Shown here one piece after another: positions 8,054 to 14,232 of a DNA stretch of 14,232 nt (the first letter of the stretch is position 1; each line of letters starts with the position of its first letter). A program made the translations under genes and the position numbers. The notes under the pieces are model-generated. The model worked only from the letters and a program-made list of their open reading frames with translations. It did not search any database and was not told where the DNA came from. The stretch is from UPXZ01 sp035402725 (GTDB lineage: Bacteria; Bacteroidota; Bacteroidia; Bacteroidales; Paludibacteraceae), in assembly GCA_035402725.1 (NCBI GenBank), contig DAONDU010000062.1, forward strand, positions 1-14,232, in the 5' to 3' direction.

Positions 8054-10435
8054 CTATTTTTGCCAATTAATAGTTACCGATTTCACATCATGTGAATTCG
8101 TGCCAATCATTATTTCAAAATCACCGCTTTCCCAATCGTATTTCAGATCATTGTTATAATACTTAAGTTCTTCAGGTGTAATATCAAAGCTTACAGTTTT
8201 GCTTTCGCCCGCTTTGAGCATCACTTTTCGGAAACCTTTCAGTTCCTTTACCGGGCGGGTATTGCTTCCCACCACATCGCGGATAAAAAGTTGAACCACC
8301 TCTGCCCCATCGTATTTTCCGGTATTCGTTACCGAGATACTTGCTTTCAACGTCTGATTACCCTGCAATTGGGTATTGCTCAGATTAATATCTCCATAAC
8401 TGAATGTGGTATAACTCAGCCCGTAACCAAACGGGAAAAGTGGAGAATTTGGAACATCGAGATAAACGGATCGGAATTTATCAAACTGATCCTCCTTGTT
8501 TTCGGGTCTGCCGGTGGATTTATGGTTATAATATATCGGCACCTGTCCTACATTCCGGGGAAATGTCATCGGCAATTTGCCCGAAGGATTTACTTTTCCA
8601 AAAATCACATCCGAAATGGCATATCCTGCTTCACTGCCTGCAAACCATACATTGAGAATAGCATCTGCCAGTTTACTTTCGTCATTCAACACCAGCGGAC
8701 GACCGGTGAAAAGAACGAGCACAATAGGTTTTCCGAGTTTTTTCAGCTCAACGAGCAAATCTTTTTGCGATTGAGGTACTTCGATGTTCGATCTCGAACT
8801 TGATTCGCCACTCATTTCGGCTGTTTCTCCCAATGCTGCCACAATTACATCTGCCTTGCGGGCAACCTCCACGGCTTCTTTCAGTATTTCTTCCTTTGGC
8901 CGGTTATCCCGGTATGAGTTCTTGCCAAACATAGAGATACGGCTTTCAAACTGAGCATCGTAATCAAAATTAGCTCCTTTGGCAGTTACAAAATTTACTT
9001 TATCACCCAGTGTTTCTTTCAATCCTTTCAACATGCTTACAGCTTTGGCATGTTTTGCAGCAACACTCCACGTACCCGGCATATTTTCAGGATTATCCGC
9101 CAGCGGACCTATTACAGCCACAGTTCCTGAGGCTTTAAGTGGTAAAACATTGTTTTCATTTTTCATCAACACCATTGATTGAGCGGCAATACTTCGGGCT
9201 TCCGTTCGGTGCTGATTACTGAAAATCTCTGTTTTTGCCCGGTTGGCATCGCAGTATTTGTATGGGTCTTCAAACAATCCCAGTCTGTATTTTGCTTCGA
9301 GTATACGACGCACTGCCGCGTCAATAGCTGAATAACTTACCTGTCCTTCTTTCAATGATTTGGTCAGTGTTGTCAGAAATCCCTCACCCACCATATCCAT
9401 ATCCACACCGGCATTCAGTGCCAGCTTCGATACCTGCTGCAAATCGCCCATTCCGTGGGCAATCATTTCATTGATACCGGTATAATCGGTCACAACAAAT
9501 CCGGGGAACTGCCATTGATTGCGCAATAAATCGGTTAATAGCCATTTGTTTCCCGTAGCAGGAATTCCATCTATCTCGTTGAACGAAACCATGACACTCC
9601 CGGCTCCGGCATCAACTGCTGCTTTGTAAGGCGTTAAGTATTCGTTGTACATTCTGACCCTGCTCATATCCACCGTGTTGTAATCTCGGCCGGCTTCGGC
9701 TGCTCCATACAGCGCGAAATGTTTAACGCAGGCAAGCATCGTGTTGCTGGCAGATAAATCATTTCCCTGATAGCCGTAAACCATTGCTTTTGCAATCTGA
9801 CTTCCAAGATAAGCATCTTCACCCGAGCCTTCGGCTACGCGCCCCCAGCGCGGATCACGGGCAATATCCACCATAGGCGAAAAAGTCCAGTTGATACCAT
9901 CGGCAGTGGCTTCCTGAGCGGCAATCTGTGCTGATCTCTTAATCAACTCCATATCCCACGATGAAGCAAGTCCGAGTGGGATTGGAAATGTTGTTTCATA
10001 ACCGTGAATTACATCCATACCAAAAATCAGCGGGATTTTCAAGCGGCTTTCTTCTATAGCCACACGCTGCATTTCTCGGATTTTATCAACACCTTTAATA
10101 TTAAACAATCCGCCGACTCTTCCTTCTTTGATTTTCTGACCGATGTTGGAACTTTTTGCCTGCCCTGTAGTGAAATCATCTGCAGACGGTAGATTTAATT
10201 GACCTAACTTCTCATCGAGTGTCATTTTCGACATCAGGTCACCAATGAATTGATCCATCGCTGGATTGGGTTTGAAATGAGTCGAATTCGTTGAAACAAC
10301 CTTTGTTTGTACAGGTTTACTTACAATATCAACTGGCGTTTTTTTTATTTTTTTTTGCGCGTATGCTGAGTTCACAGGCGTTAAACCAATCAACATCATA
10401 ATCGGCAAAAACAAGCAAAAATAGGAGGTCTTCAT
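8054..10435 (-). CDS. bglX: GH3 beta-glucosidase, BglX type
   Basis: I chose ATG at 10435 (793 residues). It gives a clean type I signal peptide (MKTSYFCLFLP...NSAYA), whereas an in-frame GTG at 10465 only adds ten non-hydrophobic residues in front and overlaps a candidate promoter. Domains (this numbering): GH3 (beta/alpha)8 barrel about 60-390, alpha/beta sandwich about 420-630, fibronectin-III-like domain about 690-780. The likely nucleophile is D317 in FVVTDYTG. The likely acid/base is E544 in EMSGESSSR. Substrate-pocket landmarks of the barrel are also present (FGMDVIHG, DPRWGRVAEGSGED, VKHFALYG). The C-terminal PFGYGLSYTTFSYG resembles E. coli BglX. It cleaves terminal beta-linked glucose from oligosaccharides in the periplasm. 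Bacteroides thetaiotaomicron BT3567, also GH3, prefers beta-1,2-linked sophorooligosaccharides, and the adjacent GH144 genes make the same linkage plausible here. This is the first gene of the PUL transcript. Family certain, linkage inferred. Confidence 0.94.
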   Translation of the reverse strand: MKTSYFCLFLPIMMLIGLTPVNSAYAQKKIKKTPVDIVSKPVQTKVVSTNSTHFKPNPAMDQFIGDLMSKMTLDEKLGQLNLPSADDFTTGQAKSSNIGQKIKEGRVGGLFNIKGVDKIREMQRVAIEESRLKIPLIFGMDVIHGYETTFPIPLGLASSWDMELIKRSAQIAAQEATADGINWTFSPMVDIARDPRWGRVAEGSGEDAYLGSQIAKAMVYGYQGNDLSASNTMLACVKHFALYGAAEAGRDYNTVDMSRVRMYNEYLTPYKAAVDAGAGSVMVSFNEIDGIPATGNKWLLTDLLRNQWQFPGFVVTDYTGINEMIAHGMGDLQQVSKLALNAGVDMDMVGEGFLTTLTKSLKEGQVSYSAIDAAVRRILEAKYRLGLFEDPYKYCDANRAKTEIFSNQHRTEARSIAAQSMVLMKNENNVLPLKASGTVAVIGPLADNPENMPGTWSVAAKHAKAVSMLKGLKETLGDKVNFVTAKGANFDYDAQFESRISMFGKNSYRDNRPKEEILKEAVEVARKADVIVAALGETAEMSGESSSRSNIEVPQSQKDLLVELKKLGKPIVLVLFTGRPLVLNDESKLADAILNVWFAGSEAGYAISDVIFGKVNPSGKLPMTFPRNVGQVPIYYNHKSTGRPENKEDQFDKFRSVYLDVPNSPLFPFGYGLSYTTFSYGDINLSNTQLQGNQTLKASISVTNTGKYDGAEVVQLFIRDVVGSNTRPVKELKGFRKVMLKAGESKTVSFDITPEELKYYNNDLKYDWESGDFEIMIGTNSHDVKSVTINWQK

Positions 10436-10454
10436 AGTTTTATAATTTCTGTAA

Positions 10455-10485
10455 CAAATTTGCACACGAAATTTTCTAATTCAAA
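10455..10485 (-). promoter_or_regulatory. Candidate Bacteroidota-type promoter for the PUL operon
   Basis: Reading the minus strand, a TTTG (10485-10482) lies 19 bases before CAAATTTG (10462-10455). That matches the -33 TTTG and -7 TAnnTTTG pattern of Bacteroides sigma-ABfr promoters with one mismatch (C for T). Transcription would begin near 10448, leaving a leader of about 13 bases before ATG 10435. It also makes the upstream GTG at 10465 unlikely as a start. The elements are short and the region is AT-rich, so chance occurrence is possible. Confidence 0.4.
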
Positions 10486-10494
10486 ATATTTCAA

Positions 10495-10552
10495 CCCTAT
10501 TTGAATACTACAATTAAAAATACCTAAAAAAGGTAGCCCTATTTTAACCCTA
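10495..10552 (-). promoter_or_regulatory. TAGGG repeats and a small dyad upstream of the PUL promoter; candidate operator
   Basis: On the minus strand TAGGG occurs at 10552-10548, 10541-10537 and 10499-10495, offset by 11 and 42 bases, about one and four helical turns. The outer two share TAGGGTT. The second and third share AAATAGGG. Between them is a perfect dyad TACCT-N5-AGGTA (10521-10535). The last repeat ends about ten bases before the candidate -33 element. Same-face direct repeats upstream of a promoter suit an activator, and the adjacent gene encodes a LuxR-type DNA-binding regulator. The repeats are seen; their function is inferred. Confidence 0.35.
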
Positions 10553-10562
10553 CACGATTCAA

Positions 10563-10599
10563 CTAATTATTCATATATATCTCATATTGTGATAATTAG
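10563..10599. repeat. Inverted repeat in the regulator-PUL spacer
   Basis: CTAATTAT (10563-10570) and ATAATTAG (10592-10599) form a perfect 8-base inverted repeat separated by 21 bases, in the spacer between the regulator stop codon and the TAGGG repeats. It is wholly AT-rich apart from the outer base pair, so it may be chance. It could be a second regulator-binding dyad or a weak mRNA 3' structure for the regulator gene. No convincing GC-rich terminator was found after the regulator. Confidence 0.25.
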
Positions 10600-10655
10600 A
10601 AAGTAGTCATTTTGTAAAAACTGTCAGAAAAAAAATTAAAACAATATAATAGTAT

Positions 10656-13526
10656 TTACTTGAACTCAATTAAAAATTCGCTGATATTTTTTTCGGATGG
10701 AATGTTCATCTTTTTACGAATTCGATAACGGGCTACTTCTACACCTTTAAGTGAAATGTTCATTAAGTGAGCTATATCCTTTGTGCTTAAATTCAAACGG
10801 AAAAAAGCACAAAACCGCAGATCATTAGCTGTTAATTCGGAATATGTAACGTGTAAGTTTCTAAAGAAATTTTCATGAATCCTGTCAAAATTAGCTTGAA
10901 AAATCGCCCAATCATCTTCAGAAGAAATATTTTCATCCAGAAGTTTTATCAGTTTATCATAATATTTGTTTGGATATTGTGTTCCCAATTTATTTTTTAA
11001 AGAAACAATTTCATCTTTGATTGTGTTCATCAGTTCATTTTTCTTTATAATAGTCATAGTTGATCCGGCAAGCTCTTTACTCTTCTGAACGATTTCCGAT
11101 TCCAATTTCTCATTTTTTAATGCTATAATCTGTTGTTCTCTTTTTTCAATCTCCTTTTTGCGGATAGCTTCCTGTTCTTCATGAATCTTTTGTTTTTTAA
11201 TTCTGAAATTACGCTTAACAAGCCAGTAAGCAAAATAAACCATCAGGGTAAGAAGCAAAATATACAGTATTTTTGAAAATGTATTCCAGTAGAAAGGAGG
11301 TCGAACCAGAAAATCATACGAAACTGTGGAAAGTACGTCATTGCTGTTGGACAGTGCCTGTACTTCGAAGGTATATTTTCCCGGTGACAGATAACTATAT
11401 TCTTTAGAATTTTCCGGGGTAGATCTGCTCCAGACATCATCCAATCCTATCAGTCGGTATCTAAAAGAAAGGTTATTCAAATGTGAGTAAACAGGATAAA
11501 AAACGGAAAATCTGATGTTGTTGTTTTTATAAGATATCTTTACCTCGGAATCGGCTACGACAGGAAAATTAATTATCTTCCTGTTTTTTCTGTCACTCAC
11601 TTCTACTTTTGAAATCTGAAGTTTATACTTACTCAAATTCATTTTACCGTTTTGTCTTTCATAGAGTGCCAATCCATTTTCGAGAGTTATTAACGACATT
11701 TTATCTTTTAGATAAAAAATATTTTGATAATTATCCACGGTCTGATTCAGAAACAATGAATTCTGTATCTGGTCAATTATATTGATTTTATCATTTTGTA
11801 TTTTCACCAGAGCAGCTTCATCATTACGGATAAACCAGTAATAACTTGGCGACGAACTGCAAACCCGATAAGCCTGTGAAAATCGTCCAAGGGAGTTATT
11901 AATCAAATCGTATGGAATAATTTTCTTCTGAATGTCGTCGTAAGTGTAAAAAGCCATATTATCGGTAAATACAATCCGGTTATTGATTGAGAATACATTT
12001 ATTGGCACTTTATGAACATTATCAAGCGATTTGTAAACTTTCAGGCTCTCTATCGTTCTAAGGTCTTCTTTCAAGCGGATAGCATAAAGTCCTGCATGCA
12101 AATGAGCCGCCCAGATAGTCCCCTTATAATCAACTTCAATATACTGAATGGGATTGAGAAAGTTACTTACCGAATGACTAAAAATCCAGACATTATTTTT
12201 TTTCTCATAAATACATAATTCGGTGTATGTACCCTGAACCAGCACTTCTTTGCCATGAATAATTCCTTTACTAATGCATATTCCGCCCTTCACCGGTGAA
12301 ACTATTTTACTTTGAGTTTTATCCACTTCAAAAGTCTGTTCATTGTTTCCACATAAAAATTGATTATCAAATCTGGAAATGTTCCAAACCTGCCCGGTAA
12401 TTCTTGGATCAAGAGTCACATTTTCGATTCTTTTTGCCGTTATGTTCAATTTTGCCCTGTAAAATCCCTGATTAGTGGCTATAAACAGATTATCAGGTTC
12501 CTGAAAATTGACAGAATAAATGGCTCCTATGGCTGGTGAGAATGTATGAATATAATTTAAAGATTTTCCAAGCCGCAACATTGAAATACCTTTATCCAAA
12601 GCTAGCCAAAGATTATTTTCCTGATCACAGCACATACCGAGAACAGTATTGTTTTGCAGCACATTGTTTGTATTAAGCGACCACACCTTTTGACCTTTGT
12701 AATTCAGAGCAGTCACACCGTTTTGGATAGTTCCGATGACCAGTAAAGAATCCTTTGTCAACACAGCTTTGTTTATATTAGCTCTTGACAACTCCCTGTC
12801 AGTATCCGTGATTAACCGTCTGAAATCAATACCGTTAAAAATGTAGATTCCATCTGCTTTAGTTACGATGAAAGCTTCATAATGATTAATCGGGAGCATT
12901 GCTACTACTGCACTTTTAAAAGGAGCGCTATTTACCGGAATAAAATCTTCCTTCTTTTTGTCATAATAACATAACCCTTTCTGATCTGTGTGAGTATAAA
13001 TTTCATTTTTAAACTTCTGGAAGAAAAGAAAAGTCAATGGAAATCGTTTCCCTCTTAAATTATGTTTATCATAAATAAAAAAACTCGTGAAAGACTGAAA
13101 AATAATCTTTCCGTCGGTTTCAAGTATATTCCATATCTCATCATTCTGCATGTTATAATTGCCTAGTTTATCGGAGATTGAAGTATAAACCAGCAATCCT
13201 TTGTTATCTTTCTCAAAGTAGCCAAATTCTTCGAATGATCCGACATATATTTTCTTATCGGAAGAAATAAAAAGTGAACGAATAATCTTGTTTCCCGGTA
13301 TTTTATAAACTTTCCAGTTAGAACCATCAAACTGCAATAAGCCCTGGTTATTACCAAAACACATCTTTCCGTCAGCAGCTTGTTTAACATCCCAGTTCTG
13401 GTTTGAGGCATTATAATCTTTCTTTGAATAATGGTTGACAATGGGTGTAAATTCTTGTGCAAAGATAAATATCTGAATAGCAACCAGGAAAGATGTTATC
13501 AAAATTCGAATTTTCCACATATTCAT
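10656..13526 (-). CDS. Membrane-spanning one-component regulator: beta-propeller sensor, Y_Y_Y domain, LuxR-type HTH
   Basis: The 956-residue protein begins with a signal peptide or anchor (hydrophobic 8-22, ending IFAQ). Residues about 25-640 form beta-propeller repeats of the ligand-sensor type (for example NQGLLQFDGSNW, ENNLWLALDKGISML, KGTIWAAHLHAGLYAI). A Y_Y_Y domain spans about 660-742 (FRYRLIGLDDVWS, YSYLSPGKYTFEVQA). One transmembrane helix lies at about 752-770, a coiled coil at about 771-848, and a C-terminal LuxR-type HTH at about 895-950 (LTANDLRFCAFFRLNLSTKDIAHLM, then VEVARYRIRKKMNI). The periplasmic half resembles that of hybrid two-component PUL sensors, but histidine kinase, receiver and AraC-type output domains are all absent, so it is not a two-component protein. 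By analogy with ToxR or CadC, it probably binds DNA from the membrane after sensing a periplasmic oligosaccharide. It lies directly upstream of the PUL on the same strand and is the likely local regulator. Start choice between ATG 13526 and ATG 13520 is uncertain. Confidence 0.9.
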   Translation of the reverse strand: MNMWKIRILITSFLVAIQIFIFAQEFTPIVNHYSKKDYNASNQNWDVKQAADGKMCFGNNQGLLQFDGSNWKVYKIPGNKIIRSLFISSDKKIYVGSFEEFGYFEKDNKGLLVYTSISDKLGNYNMQNDEIWNILETDGKIIFQSFTSFFIYDKHNLRGKRFPLTFLFFQKFKNEIYTHTDQKGLCYYDKKKEDFIPVNSAPFKSAVVAMLPINHYEAFIVTKADGIYIFNGIDFRRLITDTDRELSRANINKAVLTKDSLLVIGTIQNGVTALNYKGQKVWSLNTNNVLQNNTVLGMCCDQENNLWLALDKGISMLRLGKSLNYIHTFSPAIGAIYSVNFQEPDNLFIATNQGFYRAKLNITAKRIENVTLDPRITGQVWNISRFDNQFLCGNNEQTFEVDKTQSKIVSPVKGGICISKGIIHGKEVLVQGTYTELCIYEKKNNVWIFSHSVSNFLNPIQYIEVDYKGTIWAAHLHAGLYAIRLKEDLRTIESLKVYKSLDNVHKVPINVFSINNRIVFTDNMAFYTYDDIQKKIIPYDLINNSLGRFSQAYRVCSSSPSYYWFIRNDEAALVKIQNDKINIIDQIQNSLFLNQTVDNYQNIFYLKDKMSLITLENGLALYERQNGKMNLSKYKLQISKVEVSDRKNRKIINFPVVADSEVKISYKNNNIRFSVFYPVYSHLNNLSFRYRLIGLDDVWSRSTPENSKEYSYLSPGKYTFEVQALSNSNDVLSTVSYDFLVRPPFYWNTFSKILYILLLTLMVYFAYWLVKRNFRIKKQKIHEEQEAIRKKEIEKREQQIIALKNEKLESEIVQKSKELAGSTMTIIKKNELMNTIKDEIVSLKNKLGTQYPNKYYDKLIKLLDENISSEDDWAIFQANFDRIHENFFRNLHVTYSELTANDLRFCAFFRLNLSTKDIAHLMNISLKGVEVARYRIRKKMNIPSEKNISEFLIEFK

Positions 13527-13545
13527 ACTTTATGTTAATTCATTG

Positions 13546-13581
13546 TAACGCAAATTAATCTTAACGCGTTATGCAAAATTA
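13546..13581 (-). promoter_or_regulatory. Candidate regulator promoter element and TAACGC half-sites
   Basis: On the minus strand TAATTTTG (13581-13574) fits the Bacteroides -7 consensus TAnnTTTG, but I found no matching -33 TTTG at the usual distance. Just downstream are a perfect 10-base palindrome TAACGCGTTA (13562-13571) and a further TAACGC half-site (13546-13551), 16 bases from the first. In this AT-rich spacer, such GC-containing repeats at the expected transcription start could be an operator, perhaps for autoregulation. Weak evidence only. Confidence 0.3.
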
Positions 13582-13627
13582 AAATAATTTTACGATTACT
13601 GTATTTCGAATGCATATTTTCTAATAA

Positions 13628-13662
13628 AAAAGCCCTGCAGTAATAATTACTGCAGGGCTTTT
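13628..13662 (-). terminator. Rho-independent terminator after secDF
   Basis: A near-perfect inverted repeat has arms AAAAGCCCTGCAGTAAT (13628-13644) and ATTACTGCAGGGCTTTT (13646-13662), with a GC-rich stem GCCCTGCAG. Its realistic loop is about seven bases around 13642-13648. On the minus strand the stem is followed by six U's (13631-13626), giving a classic terminator 46 bases past the secDF stop. The A/T flanks are symmetrical, so it could also stop transcription from the other side. It separates the housekeeping gene from the regulator and PUL. Confidence 0.9.
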
Positions 13663-13708
13663 CAGCTTTATAAAAATACGAATTACTAATATTTTTCTTT
13701 GCTAAGCA

Positions 13709-14232
13709 TTATTTTTTTAATTCAGCTGCTGCTTTCAGTTCTTTTTTCTTCTTCTGACTTAACATGATATCATAAGCAACCGGTACAGCAACAAATAATG
13801 TTGAATAAACACCCAAAATAGAGCCAATTAACAGGGCGAAAATAAATCCGCGGATTGTATCACCACCGAAGATGAATATTGCAAACAACACTACCAGAAC
13901 ACTTGCAGAAGTACTAAATGTACGGCTTAAGGTTTCGTTAAGCGCTTCATTTATCACATCTTTCTTGTCTCGTTTCGGATATAACCCTGTATTCTCACGG
14001 ATACGGTCAAAAATAACCACCGTATCGTTCACAGAGAAACCGATGTAAGTCAGTATCGCCGCGATAAAATTCAGGTCCATTTCCATGGAGAATGGCATGA
14101 TGCCCCACAACAGAGCAAATGAGCCAATAATAATTATGGTATCATGAGCAAGACACAGCATAGTACCCATGGAAAAAGCAAAGTGGTTGAAGCGGATGAA
14201 AATATACAACGACACACCGAGCAGGGAAAGAA
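13709..14232 (-). CDS. secDF: Protein translocase subunit SecDF, C-terminal (SecF) part; N-terminus beyond window
   Basis: The last 173 residues are present. The reading frame stays open to the right edge, so the GTG at 14215 is not the true start. The SecF signature AAILTYIGFSVNDTVVIFDRIREN is clear, followed by LNETLSRTFSTSASVLVVLFAIFIFGG and the last helix region FALLIGSILGVYSTLFVAVPVAYDIML, then a lysine-rich cytoplasmic tail. About five transmembrane segments of the C-terminal RND-type bundle are visible. SecDF uses the proton gradient to pull exported proteins out of the SecYEG channel on the periplasmic side. In Bacteroidota SecD and SecF are usually fused in one protein of about 1,000 residues, so I call this secDF, although a separate secF cannot be excluded from this fragment. 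It is a housekeeping gene unrelated to the PUL. Confidence 0.93.
   Translation of the reverse strand, partial: LSLLGVSLYIFIRFNHFAFSMGTMLCLAHDTIIIIGSFALLWGIMPFSMEMDLNFIAAILTYIGFSVNDTVVIFDRIRENTGLYPKRDKKDVINEALNETLSRTFSTSASVLVVLFAIFIFGGDTIRGFIFALLIGSILGVYSTLFVAVPVAYDIMLSQKKKKELKAAAELKK

Noticed and set aside
10436..10465. Ten-residue N-terminal extension of the GH3 enzyme from GTG 10465
   Set aside because: The extension is polar, sits before a complete signal peptide and overlaps a candidate promoter; ATG 10435 is the better start.
10600..10655. Terminator after the regulator gene
   Set aside because: There is a poly-T run on the minus strand (around 10629-10637), but no GC-rich stem before it. 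Readthrough into the PUL cannot be excluded.
10656..13526. Hybrid two-component system sensor
   Set aside because: The propeller and Y_Y_Y regions fit, but there is no H-box, ATPase, receiver or AraC domain; the C-terminus is a LuxR-type HTH.
14213..14215. GTG at 14215 as start of a short SecF protein
   Set aside because: The frame continues upstream to the window edge with hydrophobic residues in keeping with a transmembrane helix, and a complete SecF would be much longer. The gene is cut by the window.

Overview
The window is AT-rich DNA from a member of the Bacteroidota, most likely the order Bacteroidales. The evidence is a SusC/SusD pair, lipoproteins with charged residues after the lipobox cysteine (CKKDE, CEKD), a regulator combining propeller, triple-tyrosine and LuxR-type domains, promoter-like TTTG / TAnnTTTG elements and few Shine-Dalgarno sequences. 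I cannot name a genus. All eight genes lie on the minus strand, so transcription runs from high to low coordinates.

Layout in the direction of transcription: (1) 14232-13709 is the C-terminal end of the housekeeping translocase subunit SecDF, closed by a strong intrinsic terminator (13628-13662). (2) 13526-10656 encodes a 956-residue membrane-spanning regulator: periplasmic beta-propellers, a Y_Y_Y domain, one transmembrane helix, a coiled coil and a LuxR-type HTH, with no kinase or receiver domain. (3) A 220-base spacer (10655-10436) holds repeated TAGGG motifs and a candidate promoter. (4) 10435-1 is a polysaccharide utilization locus: GH3 beta-glucosidase, a soluble exported GH144-type glucanase, SusC-like transporter, SusD-like lipoprotein, LamG-fold lipoprotein, and a second GH144-type enzyme that is a lipoprotein with an N-terminal Ig-like domain. 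The last gene runs off the left edge.

The two 'glucoamylase-like' proteins are better read as GH144. The longer one has acidic residues D224, E227 and E296, with the spacing I recall for the proposed catalytic residues of the Chitinophaga pinensis endo-beta-1,2-glucanase (D139, E142, E211). Together with a BglX-type GH3, which in Bacteroides can be a beta-1,2-glucosidase, this suggests a beta-1,2-glucan (sophorooligosaccharide or cyclic glucan) locus rather than a starch locus. Inferred flow: the lipoprotein GH144 and LamG protein capture and cut glucan at the cell surface, SusCD imports the oligosaccharides, and the periplasmic GH144 and GH3 reduce them to sophorose and glucose. The regulator presumably senses a periplasmic oligosaccharide and acts on the spacer upstream of the GH3 gene.

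No tRNA, rRNA, CRISPR array, insertion sequence or phage gene was seen. No gene-free stretch exceeds 300 bases.
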